Shown piece after piece: positions 37,196-48,247 of a DNA stretch of 64,000 bases. Position 1 is the stretch's first letter, and each line of letters begins with the position of its first letter. Source of the DNA: Basidiobolus meristosporus CBS 931.73 (Eukaryota > Basidiobolomycota > Basidiobolomycetes > Basidiobolales > Basidiobolaceae); assembly GCA_002104905.1 (NCBI GenBank), contig MCFE01000092.1, positions 111,584-175,583 of the forward strand, given 5' to 3'. The notes below the pieces were generated by a model. That model did no database searches, had not been told where the DNA came from, and saw nothing but the letters and a program-made list of their open reading frames with translations. The translations under genes were made by a program, and so were the position numbers.

Positions 37196-38097
37196 TCACT
37201 CAGTCCGTGGTCGCTTGGGCTTCGGGCCCTTTTTCCTTAATTGCCGTAGCTTGGCCAACTCGTAGTTCACGATCGGGAACAGCTCCGTGCTTAATGAGCC
37301 CAACATACCATTCTGATTGACATTGTCGGTGTTGTTTGATGACATGAGTAATCGTTTAAGATTGCCTTCGACCAGCCTTGTTTGCTCTGTATTCAGCTCT
37401 CGTAGTTTGTTGGGATCCTCAGGCCGCTGTGGAAACACCTGATGGGATAGGCACACCCCGTGAGTGACTTGGTACGCTTGGTATATCAGGCAAACGGAGT
37501 ACATACCGGTGTTTGTTTGAAGGTGTGGGTGCTTGGGAATGGTGGCATATGGTTAGGGATATACTCTGGGAACGGCTCAGACTCCTCGTCGTCGGTAAGA
37601 GGGTTATGCTTCCCTTCCATAAACGCTGGATCAATAGTGTTTTTATGAGACTCGTTATATTCATCTAGAGGAGGGAAGCAGATAGATCGGTAAGTATGGG
37701 AGCGATGGAGGAGGTCACCTATACTGTCAAAGTAACTGTGCATACTTAACGCAGGAAAGGTTATGTGCTTAAAAGAATACATGAAAGATTCCAACTTGTT
37801 CAAATCAATGCCCATATCAGCAAAAGTGAAAGCAAGATCATTAACGTTTGGTCGGGTGCGAGAGGATAGCTCGGCGTAAGAATGTGCCGTAGCAAGAATC
37901 TCCTCTATATCTGTGAAGTGGAATGGTTTCGATCGTGAGTGTGTGTTTCAAGCAACCACGGACAAGAGAATATTACATATGGGAGTGGCATCTAAAAGAG
38001 CGTCTAGTGCAGAAGCCGATATACCATCAAAACCTATCTCCTTGCATATAAGTGCGATTATTTTTTTGGTATATTCTAAGTAAAGGGTGGAGGTCAT
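37196..38097 (-). CDS. TAF8: TFIID subunit TAF8
   Basis: Three exons, 37977-38097, 37507-37910 and 37196-37438, giving 255 aa. The N-terminus is a Bromo_TP histone-fold domain (YTKKIIALICKEIGFDGIS ... ATAHSYAELSSRTRPNVNDL). The TAF8-specific block follows: YIPNHMPPFPSTHTFKQTPV, then FPQRPEDPNKLRELNTEQ. The C-terminus is a basic tail (GPKPKRPRT) like a nuclear localisation signal. TAF8 pairs with TAF10 in TFIID, the general factor that recruits RNA polymerase II to promoters. The chosen ATG (38097) is the first in frame. Divergent from SUMO. It has the TAF8 C-terminal motif, which separates it from other histone-fold TAFs. Confidence 0.87.
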
Positions 38098-38502
38098 CGA
38101 CGCTGATTGAAGTGGTGTCTTCTCAACAAGACAATACTCGGCAGACAATAGCAGTGTTACGCGGCCACCCCGTTTTCAAACGCGAGATGGTTGACTGGAA
38201 TGCTAAAGTTGATTAACTTCCAAATAAAAAAAAATCCTCAAGATCGCGGCCCTGAAAACGACAACTCCGGATGAAGGGCAATTTGCTAATCACAGTTCTG
38301 GAGTCGATAAATCAAGTTGAGTAGTTAATTGCTAACCACGTTTCATGGGATTCTAAGCATGCTGCGTGTTGTTATTTATCGATGCATGCGCGATAGCACC
38401 CTAGATTTCCTGGGCCCTAATTCTGGATCCTGCTTACGATACGATTATTTGTGGATTCATTTATAGACCCGCTCTTCTTCACTCTGTTCACAAGCTATTG
38501 AC
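38098..38502. promoter_or_regulatory. divergent TAF8/SUMO intergenic region
   Basis: 405 bp between two start codons; presumably holds both promoters. No clear TATA or factor site could be named. Confidence 0.3.
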
Positions 38503-38898
38503 ATGTCTGACGTAGATAAGAAAGAAAGCACCGAACACATCAACCTTAAAGTTGTAGGCAACGTAAGTACAAAGTGGATGCGATTTTATTTGAGAATCGT
38601 TTCTCACCTCCCACAATAGGACCACAACGAAGTGTTTTTCAAAATCAAGCGCACCACTGCTTTAAAAAAGCTGATGGAAGCTTATTGCGATCGCCAAGGA
38701 AAATCCGTCTCCTCGGTTCGTTTCTTATATGATGGCGTGCGCATCCAACCCCACAACACCCCCGCTGAGGTATGTAGCTAACAGGTAAACTTTGCCTGCA
38801 CGGACTGAACTAAACGCGTCATTTTCCCCCAGCTCGAGATGGAAGACGGCGATTCCATCGATGTCATGGTTGAGCAAATTGGAGGCTCATATTTTTAA
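38503..38898 (+). CDS. SMT3: SUMO (Smt3) precursor
   Basis: Three exons, 38503-38562, 38620-38769 and 38833-38898, giving 91 aa. Ubiquitin-like fold with the SUMO blocks INLKVVGNDHNEVFFKIKRT, LMEAYCDRQGKS, RFLYDGVRI and MEDGDSIDVMVEQIGG. The diglycine (residues 87-88) is followed by a three-residue propeptide SYF that a Ulp protease must remove before conjugation. Modifies nuclear proteins, septins and others in fungi. All introns are phase 0. Confidence 0.96.
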
Positions 38899-39331
38899 AG
38901 TATTCTGAACATTGACTCTTTATTAAACTCGTGATTCGGACTAGACAAACCTCGGCGTTTATTTCTCGTTGTTATTGTTGCCCTATATCGTTTTGTTGAC
39001 GTAGCCTCCTTGGCTATGCCAAACTGTCCATACTCTTTTGAACTAGGTTTCTCTGTAATCTCATATATCGCAACTTTTCAAGAAACAAAGCATCGAAGTG
39101 GGTTTACATGTTCACAACACATGATAGCTCATAATAGCCACTGTGTAACCAATAAACCATTTGAAAGGGAATTATTTCGTGGGCGTTTCAATCACAACAT
39201 CCGCACGTAGTCCTGAAATCAGTTTCAATATTTTGCGTACCAAAATCAATGAAAAAAATCAAAAAAATCTTGGCCCATGAATTTCTTGGACCCTGCGGGC
39301 GCTCTCGTCGTTAACCAGCCTTTCAGTTAAT
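38899..39331. other. intergenic region SUMO/BCP1
   Basis: 433 bp with the SUMO 3' UTR and BCP1 promoter. No gene seen. Confidence 0.35.
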
Positions 39332-40502
39332 ATGAGCAAAAGAAAAGTGAGCGAGCGTGCACCGAAATTGGACAAGGAGAATGACATGCACATCTCGGGT
39401 GACGAAGGCGACGATATGGTCGTTCTACCTGCAACTTTATCGTTTGCTACCAACTCTCGGTGACTTACACTTCTTTGGTAACTTTAGGACGTTGTCGACG
39501 TTGACTTCGACTTCTTCGATCCCAAAGAAATCGATTTCCACGCCATCAAAAATTTGCTGAAGCAATTGTTCGGTGCGGACCACGAATTGGTCAACCTTTC
39601 AGAACTTGCCGACCTTATTATCGGCCAGCCATTACTTGGAAGTACCGTCAAAGTTGATGGAGAGGGTGACCCATACGCCTTCATGTCCATCCTTAATATG
39701 CAAGTTCACAAGGTATGAGAAAAGGACGAAGCATGTATGCGCCTATAGTGGTTGTTAATCCCTCCTCAATAAGGACAAAGAATGCATGAAGCAGATCAAA
39801 GAGTATCTGTTGAGCAAGTGCAAAAAGAACCAAGCCGCCTTCGATCAGCTTAGCTCGATTCTCAAGGAAGACTCGGACAAACACGTTGGTCTTTTGTTAA
39901 CGGACAGACTGGTCAACATGCCCCCACAGATTGCCCCTCCTATGTACAAGATGCTTGCCGAAGAAATCGAGTGGGCTGTTGAGGACGTAAGTAGTCTCGG
40001 GACACACCTCGGCTCTTCCTTTCGTAACACCTTTGGATATTAGAAAGAGCCTTACGAATTCGAGTACTATTTGTTGCTGAGCAAGACCTATAAAGAAGTC
40101 GCACCTACAGTGGATGAGGAGGAAATGGCAGCACCTGTCACCCATACCAAAAAGAAGGGCAAGATGGTAGGCACCAGATACGATCAGGCCACTTGGCATG
40201 AGCTAACATTCACTCCCTCCCCCAGGCCGATTCTCTTCTCTTCTATTTCCATCCAGAAGACGAGCTCATAGCCAGAGTAAGTGGATGTTCATGGCGTGCT
40301 TGTCAACACCACCCTTTAACGCATCCATCTTTAGCACGCTGACTTGGTTCAGGACTTCAAGTTCACACAAGCCACCTCCGTCGCCGACTCCAAGCGTGCT
40401 TTCCAAGATTACGGCATCGCACCCGCCAGAAAGCTCATCGTCGTTCACAAGTCCAAGATGGCAAATCTAATCAAGAACCTCGAAGAGGCCATGAGTGTAT
40501 AG
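39332..40502 (+). CDS. BCP1: Bcp1/BCCIP family nuclear protein
   Basis: Six exons: 39332-39418, 39488-39712, 39774-39986, 40044-40166, 40226-40276, 40335-40502, giving 288 aa. Conserved blocks: VDVDFDFFDPKEIDFHAIKN, LADLIIGQPLLGSTVKVDGE, HVGLLLTDRLVNMPPQIAPP, YEFEYYLLLSKTYK, LLFYFHPEDELI and the C-terminal KLIVVHKSKM. Yeast Bcp1 is a dedicated chaperone for ribosomal protein Rpl23 and helps nuclear export; human BCCIP binds BRCA2 and p21. The donor of intron 1 is weak (GTCGTT at 39419; GTTCTA three bases on would add one Val), so the first junction is uncertain by one codon. Confidence 0.9.
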
Positions 40503-40789
40503 TTTAGTTTTGTACCTCCTTAGAATCTCGGATTAATCACGAACAGCTATTCTATAAAATACATCAGATCCATGATTCATTTTCCCACTGTTTTAGTATT
40601 ATAAAGTGAAAGTGACATCTGCTAACTAGAATCAGTGCTTAGTGCTTAGTGTGAGCATAACTGTGATTGATCAATCCAATTTCGTTGAAGCTGAAACCGA
40701 ATTCGGCGTTCAAATAGCTTTCTCTAATCAAGCTGATGTTCAATCTTTTCCAAAGCTACTAAGCGTAGTCAGGAAGACTCTTGATTACC

Positions 40790-42473
40790 ATGTCGGTTGT
40801 ACGTATTTTTTGTGGGCAGATCAAGGGGCTGGCGAAATGCTAACGTACTAAATTTCAAAAGTATTCAGATGATGAATTTTACAGTTCCCCTTACCACAAC
40901 GATATAGGGTATTTGCTCCTTTAACCTCTTCCCCTCTCCTGCTTCTAACCAAGCTCCATTCACATTGGGTAGTCTCGGCGACGAATATCCTGAGGATGTA
41001 AGCAAAGACCACAAACCACGACTACTATTGATGGGCTTACGAAGGTCAGTCTCCATCGAGCATGTACCCCTGGTTATTTGCTAAGCTCGGATCTCTCCTC
41101 GACAACCAAACAGAAGTGGAAAATCAAGCATCCAAAAAGTGGTTTTTCACAAAATGTCGCCAAACGAAACCCTCTTTCTAGAAAGCACCAGTAAAGTGGT
41201 GAAAGATAACATCATGTAGGTGTTTTTCGTGGCATTCGTCGCCCCTGGCCTGCAACCAACGTTTCTCATTGTTACTTGCCGTGTGATAGCTCTTTCATCG
41301 AATTTCAAGTGTGGGACTTTCCAGGCCAAATAGATTTCTTTGATCCCGCCTTTGATTCAGACGCCATTTTCGGTGAGGTCGGGGCACTGGTGTTTGTTAT
41401 TGATGCCCAGGTTGGAAACGTTTTTGTTGGCCTGCCTCGTACTCAGTATATTGAAGAGATTCTGTTCGAACTATTAGGACGATTATATTGAAGCTTTGTC
41501 CAAACTTCACATGACTGTTGTAAGAGCCTACCGAGTAAACCCCAACATCAAGTTTGAGGTCTTTATTCATAAAGTCGATGGTCTGTCTGACGACTACAGA
41601 ATAGGTAGGGCATTCATCACCACAACACTGTTTGACCCTTTCCCTAAGCTTTGTATCCCACGAATAGACACTCAACGGGATATTCAACAGCGGACCATGG
41701 ATGAGTTGACCGATGCAGGACTAGACAACATTCATCTGAGCTTCTATTTGACCAGCATCTACGACCATTCCATTTACGAGGCGTTCAGCAAAGTGATCCA
41801 AAAGCTCATTCCACAACTTCCGACTCTAGAGAACCTTCTGAATATTCTATGCTCGGTATGAATAGGCGGGCCCATGGGTGTGTTGTGCGTCAATTAACCC
41901 TCTCATCTTTCACTAGAATTCCGGGATTGAAAAGGCCTTTCTGTTCGATGTGGTCAGCAAAATTTATGTCGCGACCGACAGTTCACCCGTAGATATGCAA
42001 TCGTACGAAATCTGTAGCGACATGATTGATGTGATCATCGACATTTCTTGTATTTATGGGTAAGCGCACGGACGTATCGATGAGCACTTTGCATGATTCT
42101 CACTTCTTTTGATTTGAAGGCCTACTCCGACTAACCGAAGGGAAAGCTTCATGGACGAAAGAGAGGGAGACGAGGGAACGTCTGGTCAATCCGGGTCAGA
42201 CAACGAGGCCTTTTCGCTGATTAAGCTTAACAATGGAATGGTTCTTTATCTCAGAGAAGTCAACAGGTAGCCATTCAGCCATCCACTTTACCACGCACCC
42301 TGCTAACCCGCCTTAGGTACCTTTCACTCGTGTGCCTTCTACGCTCGGAAAACTTCGAGAAGCATGGGCTACTGGACTACAATTTCCACTGCTTCAAGGA
42401 TGCCATTCTTGAAGTGTTTGAGGTCAGACGAAGAACCGCCGAGCAGATGAAGAATGGGATTTTTGAAGAATAG
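40790..42473 (+). CDS. GTR2: Rag GTPase Gtr2 (RagC/D type)
   Basis: Ten exons: 40790-40798 (three codons), 40862-40908, 40973-41044, 41114-41215, 41290-41410, 41478-41604, 41668-41855, 41917-42059, 42120-42266, 42317-42473. The G domain has the P-loop [32 protein letters not shown] (switch II), FVIDAQDDYIEAL and HKVDGLSDD (NKxD variant, as in RagC). The roadblock-type C-terminal domain has [20 protein letters not shown] and [12 protein letters not shown]. RagC-type GTPases pair with Gtr1/RagA on the vacuole and, when bound to GDP, activate TORC1 in response to amino acids. TOR itself lies at the other end of this window. The 9-nt first coding exon is supported by its donor GTACGT and by the next exon having no better start. 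Confidence 0.93.
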
Positions 42474-42639
42474 CAAGCCCATGCAAACACAAGTATCATA
42501 CATTCATGAATCATCCAGCCAGTATTGGCGCATCCCTTTCTTCAGTTCTTGCACTTGGAGGGGACTTTGCGGTACTAACACACACAACACTTATGATCGC
42601 TTCGAAATAAAATGGTGCGCAACACTCAATGTATAAACC

Positions 42640-42755
42640 TCTATTCATCTCAATAATACATGAAGTACATCAATCTATATCCATCTCCACAACACAGGAA
42701 GTACATCAATCTATGTTCGTCTCAACAGCATGGAAAGTACACCAATCTATATTAA
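42640..42755. repeat. 36-bp minisatellite, about three units
   Basis: Diverged head-to-tail units starting GAAGTACATCAATCTAT appear at about 42661 and 42697, with a variant at about 42733; a partial unit lies before them. It falls between the 3' ends of GTR2 and PRO1, and its last unit covers the PRO1 stop codon (42747-42749). Confidence 0.75.
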
Positions 42756-44061
42756 ACGAGCCAGATTCTCTCTCTCAACGATACACGGGGAGTCGACGTA
42801 TCCCAGGAGGTCGGCGAATTGCGAGCTCTTGCACCCCTTGATAATGTTGATCTCCACGCTGGAGTAATTCACCAGCCCTTTGGCCACAATGACCGACTCA
42901 ACGCTCCCATCAGCCTTGGTCTCCTCATGCACGATCCTCACCGCCTGATTTGCATTGAAGTGGCCATCCACACGCACAATGCCGGCTGCGAACAGGCTGC
43001 TCTTGTGCTCGGTTAGGGCCGATTTTGCCCCTTGATCCACGTAAATAGTCCCCGCGTTGTACAGGCCATGTAGAATCCACCATTTTCTGTCCATCATTGG
43101 GACGTGCTTAGCCACGAAGCGGGTGAACAACGGCGGAGTCTTGAGGGACGTGTTCTGCAAGCTGTCGATAATCTCGAATACTCGCTCAGGCTTCGATCCA
43201 TGGGTGATGATGGTGGTGACCCCGGCTGCGGTAGCCAGCTCGGCTGCAACAAGCTTCGTAACCATCCCGCCTGTTCCCAATGCGCTTCCGGGCGTGGTGA
43301 CGGTGATTTCTTTCTTGAGCTCACCGATGTCCTCCACCACTCTAACCGGCCGTGCGGACGGATTGGTGCGTGGGTTGTCGGTGTACAGACAATCCACATC
43401 CGTCAAGAGGAAAAGATAGTCCGCGTGAATGATGCCGGCGGTGATGGCGCTAAGTGTATCGTTATCCCCGAAACGGATCTCGGCCACACTCACGGTGTCG
43501 TTCTCGTTGACGATAGGGATGACGTTCATGTTGAAGAGCTCCTCGAAGGTGTTGCGAGCGTTCAGGTACCTGCTCCTCTTTGTGGGAAGCTGTTGGTGAA
43601 AAGGTCTGGGAAGAACGGCGTGCACTACAAACTGAACAATACCTGGGCCAAGTCGTTCTTGGTAAGGAGGATCTGCGCGATGGGCTGGCCGAACTGGTCG
43701 AACAGATTGTCATACAGACTCATAAGCCTGCCTTGACCAACGGCAGCAATAGCCTAACGTCCATAAAGGGTTGGTGGAAAATCACAAAAAGTCATGCAAT
43801 GCATTGTACCTGCTTCTTGGCCAGCTCGGAGGGCTTGACTGGGAGATCGAGCCTTCTCAGGCCCACACCAACAGCGCCACTGGTAACCAACACCACGCGA
43901 TGACCCATTTTCTGGAGCCTAATGATGGTTTCGACCATACTAGACAAGGTGGCCAGTAGTGGGAAATGAGTGACCTCGTCGCATATGGACGATGTGCCAA
44001 GCTTCAATACGATGGTGAGGCCCTGAGGTCTCCCATGTCTAACGCTGTTAGTTAAAGTCAT
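42747..44061 (-). CDS. PRO1: glutamate 5-kinase (gamma-glutamyl kinase)
   Basis: Three exons, 43810-44061, 43643-43753 and 42747-43577, giving 397 aa. Amino-acid kinase domain: [89 protein letters not shown] and [17 protein letters not shown]-terminal PUA domain (about residues 290-375) follows, as in yeast Pro1. Catalyses the first, feedback-regulated step of proline synthesis, phosphorylating glutamate. The separate kinase means that the reductase (Pro2) is a different gene, unlike the animal fusion. The last codons overlap a minisatellite, so the C-terminus may vary between strains. Confidence 0.95.
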
Positions 44062-44222
44062 AAGGTAAACGTGGATTGCACGACTAAGCTACAGCGATGC
44101 AAAAAAACCAAACTGGTACAAGATTTAGCCCTAGCTCGTTGTTGATATCCCAATTGGGCAAACGTGGATTTCCTTTATTACTGTACAAATAGATCCGATG
44201 GGTTAGAAGATTCCGAAAAAAT

Positions 44223-45931
44223 TCAAAGTGAGTTCAACAATCTATAGTAATCTTCTTCTACACTTCGATAAGTCTCCTCCAGCTTCACCAGGCGGTCATT
44301 GTAATCCATGGAGCTGAGCGCCTCCTGTAGCATATCGGGTTAGTCCCTGGCCAAGGATGGGCAAATCGTGAACGAACCTCATTAAATCTATACAATCTAG
44401 CCTTCACAAACAAACGGTAGGCGCGTGCTGCTTTGGAGTTTCGTTTGTCGAGCTTTTTAAGCAACGCCATCTCGAGCAACCTGCTGGCTTGGCGCTGGAG
44501 GAATGGGAGTTCAGTGAGGTGGCCAATGGAAATGCCTGATGTCGCGATTACCTTGTGCAATTTGTATTGCTTCTTGATGGAGTCCAGGACGCTTTTATCC
44601 ACCGGCGCGCTGAGGCCTTCGAATGTGCCTTTGGACATCAAAAACCGAAGGTCGCATCTATCTCTGAGGTCCGAGAACGCCTCATTGGGATCCTCGACTG
44701 GAAATCATATCAGTACGTCAGCCTTCGGTGTGAATGATAGCCGAGCAATACCTGTTAGCTCCACGATGTTGCTTCTGCTCAAAAACTCCTGATACAGCGT
44801 GTTGTAGAGGGAGCCTGAAAACAAGCGGGGTTAGCGGAGGAAGAAGCTCGCCGCAAGATCCAGGTACTTACTGGCATGGCCTAGATTGCGATAGGGCGGG
44901 AGGATCAAAAATTGGCTGATTCTCATACGGATCTTGTCGGGGAAGTAGAAGTATTGATACATGGTGCAATAGCCGACAATGTGGTAAGATGTAACCCCGT
45001 CAATCTTGAGCTTTTCGTATCTGGCAAGTAAACGCTTAGCTTCCGTTGGAAAGGGGTGGGGCTCTGGCGAGGCTTACATTAAGGCGATTTCCCATCTGTC
45101 GTCGTCCTCTTCGATGTATGACGCGCCCTCGATGTAGAAAAGCGCAAAGATTTGCAGACGACGATGATACTCCTTGAACCCTGGTGTATTGAAGGTGGCC
45201 TATGAAGTAATTCGGGTTATTCGGGTTATCCGGGTCATCCAACTCTGGGTCGATCAAAATATCCGTACTTTGTAGATCTCGAAGCAGTGCTCTTGAACAT
45301 TCTCTGGGTATTTCGCCTTCTTGCTTTGATATTCGTGGATCTTTTCGCCAATCGGTCTGAACGTTTCGTAGTCCTCTTGCACCTTAGCCATGAACAAGTC
45401 ATGGTTCGAATAAACCCCTTGATCCTCATTAGTAAATCACCTTTACCAAACATGACGTGGCGAGCTACCTTCACCGAGATGCTCCATAAGCTCTTTTTCG
45501 ATTTCCGTCGCACCCTGCTTCGCCCCTAGAGTCTCCGAGAATTGAATCCCAAGATAGGTTGCTAGAGAACCTGAAGAATAATGAAGCTGGAAGGGGATCA
45601 CTATCTGCACGCATTCTCCCCTTAGAAAAACAGGAAGTTTACCTTCACTTTCAGATTTTTGTAACCGTAGATTTGCTCCGCCTCTCCAAAGAGAGGATAC
45701 GTGAAAGCAGGATGGAAGCCTTCCGCTGGTTTGGGCAGAGGTCTCACTAGATTACCGAGATGTAAGGTTGAATCAATAAAAAGACTAGATAAAACGCGAA
45801 AAAATCCGATATTCACCTAGTTTAAGCTCCAACGCGTTGTTTGAGGAGCAAACCCATTCAGCATTTTCTGGCTTCAAAAAGAACTCTGTAGCAATGCAGG
45901 GTGTGGTGGTTACTTTCTTACCGTGCCGCAT
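44223..45931 (-). CDS. HAT1: histone acetyltransferase type B catalytic subunit Hat1
   Basis: Nine exons: 45817-45931, 45643-45746, 45469-45586, 45269-45417, 45078-45199, 44872-45020, 44752-44814, 44378-44697, 44223-44324, giving about 413 aa. N-terminal Hat1 domain: WVCSSNNALELKL, FTYPLFGEAEQIYGYKNLKV. The GNAT core is HCFEIYK, GFKEYHRRLQIFALFYIEGAS, DDDRWEIALIYE, TMYQYFYFPDKIRMRISQFL and ILPPYRNLGHASSLYNTLY (acetyl-CoA loop), then LTVEDPNEAFSDLRD. Acetylates newly made histone H4 (Lys5 and Lys12) in the cytoplasm and nucleus with Hat2/RBBP7. The start is uncertain: ATG at 45931 is the first in frame, but a GTAAGA inside exon 1 leaves a slightly different first intron possible. Confidence 0.88.
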
Positions 45932-46666
45932 AATGGCTGATAGATTCTCATACCTTCTGTACTCATTGGGAATGTGACAATAGTTTGAGTATTTCTCAGA
46001 CTTGGAACTTCTTTGTTTATTCAAAAGAAGAGAGAATATTTGAAAAGTTGGGAATTAGATGATGCTGATTTGACAAGCTTGTTGATCTTGTTTACCCTAG
46101 GGTCAATCATCACCTGCTGATGGTAGGGGACTTGGGTGACTATCATGCGAATCGGTGGGAGATAATACTGGAACAGAGTAGCATGGATGTAGGGTATTCG
46201 TCTATGCTATGTTCGGAACGAAATCGTGGGAAAGCCTGGTGGTTGATGTTTGTTGTGAAACCTGGGATGGGAACCTTGTGTCCATCTATCTGACATGAAG
46301 GAAGCGGAAGTGAGCATTGCTTCAGAACGGAGGCACTGTACAACATAAGGAAACTGACATTAAGATTTGAAGCTTTCTAACGTAGGGAACACCCCCCGAA
46401 AGCCAATTTTGGAAACCGTAAATGTAGTAATATTTGTGATATGAATGAATCCATATTTCTAATTTCCGGATATCGAGTACCGGGAACACCGGACAATTTC
46501 AAATTCTGAAAAAACGGATGACAAATTTTTTCTAATGAGAAACCTCGCCAAGCACCAGTGATTTTGTGATTTTGTGATACAAAAGGGTAGTCAAGAATGC
46601 TGCTAGAGTGGAGGTCTCCATTGCTTGGCTCGTTCATTCCCTAGATACCCAACCCTGTTAATTATT
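45932..46666. promoter_or_regulatory. divergent intergenic region HAT1/ECM31
   Basis: 735 bp between divergent starts. The open frame before the HAT1 ATG continues to about 46,024 without an ATG, so part is HAT1 5' UTR. Nothing else recognised. Confidence 0.3.
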
Positions 46667-47949
46667 ATGCCCTCCTTTCAGCTATCCACACTTTCATTAA
46701 GAACTCTTTTACCACAACTAGGCAAGAGTTGTGCAAGCAAGCACTCTTTACTGAGAGCCTACAGTTCTGTTCCCATTACAACCGAGAATACAGGTAGATA
46801 AGCGGCTTGAGGCCAAACCAAGGATTTGGCAATTAACAATTTCACTTGAAACCATTACAGCTCGCCCCAAAGTTACCATCAACACCATAAAGAAGCTGTA
46901 TGCTGCAAACAAGCCCATCACGATGTTGACTGCCCAGGATTACCCCACCGGACTCTTGGCTGACAAGGGCGGCATTGACATGACGCTTGTTGGTGATTCT
47001 CTTGCCATGGTCGCTTTGGGTTACGATTCCACTACAGAAATTACTGTCGACGTAAGATGCGTTTCTTCTCCAATCAAGTAATCCGGGAATCAAGGCTTAA
47101 CCGTTATGTCCAGGAAATGCTGCATCATAGTCGTGCGGTAGCCAGGGGCGCCAAGGCCTCCTTCCGAGTATGTGACTTACCTTTTGGAAGTTACGAGGTA
47201 TCTCCCGAGCTGGCGGTTCAAAACGCTCTGCGGTTCGTCAAGGAGGGCAATGCCGAGGTTGGTGAAGTACCACAGTTATCGAATACTGAAGCGGGATCTT
47301 AACTTTCATTCAGGCAGTGAAACTTGAGGGAGGAGTCGAGTTGAAAGAAACCATCAAGCGCATCACAAGCGTCGGCATCCCCGTCCTGGGCCATGTAGGG
47401 TTGACTCCACAAAGACACAATGCACTGGGTGGATTCAGAGTCCAAGGCAAAACCATGGATCAGGTAGGATTTAGCCAGAGGGTACTTTGGCAGGCGCCGG
47501 CTAAACTGTCGAATCTATAGGCCCTCAGCGTGTTGGAGGATGCTCTGGCTGTCCAAGAAGCCGGGTGTTTCGCAGTTGTGCTAGAGGCCATCCCAGAGCC
47601 AGTGGCGACGCACATCACTCAGCAGTTGTCGATTCCCACCATTGGTATCGGAAGCGGAAATGGATGCTCTGGCCAAGTGCTTGTTCTCAACGACATGATC
47701 GGCGTGTTTGACAGATTTACCCCCAGGTATGGTATTCGATCTAGCAAGAACTCCCTGCCGATATACTAATATGAATGGGGTTTCAGATTCTGCAAGAAGT
47801 ACCTGAACCTGGATCAGACCATTACTGCCGCCATTAGCGAGTACTGCGACGAGGTCAGATCGCGGAAGTTTCCCTCGCAGGAACATTGCTATCCAATGAA
47901 GAAGGATGAGGAGGGGAAATTTTTAGAATACATCAAGAGGCAAGAGTAA
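46667..47949 (+). CDS. ECM31: ketopantoate hydroxymethyltransferase (PanB)
   Basis: Six exons: 46667-46793, 46861-47051, 47114-47257, 47314-47463, 47521-47726, 47787-47949. An N-terminal presequence (basic, Ser/Leu-rich, residues 1-40) suggests mitochondrial import. PanB TIM-barrel motifs: [30 protein letters not shown] (metal-binding Asp), [30 protein letters not shown] (catalytic Glu) and [19 protein letters not shown]. The enzyme adds a hydroxymethyl group from methylene-THF to 2-oxoisovalerate, the first committed step toward pantothenate and CoA. Length and motif order are normal. Confidence 0.95.
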
Positions 47950-48247
47950 TCAATCAATAAATATACTTGCCATGTAATGCCATGTAATATAAATCAAATC
48001 AGATATTCTATTTCGAGAAAAGACTAGTCTAGAGTAAACGTCAACATTCAAGCGGCATTTAAATTCTAACTATATTAGGAACATCGGGCATGTCTAGATT
48101 CTCCCGAGATTCACAACCCAGAGATCAATCAATTGGCAACGTCGATTGGCAACGTCGAAAAAAACCCTTTGTCCAATCACTACATGCTTGCGATAGTTGA
48201 ATAAGAGCGCTTGATTCCACTGTTCGAAGCTCTTTCACCCAAACGCA

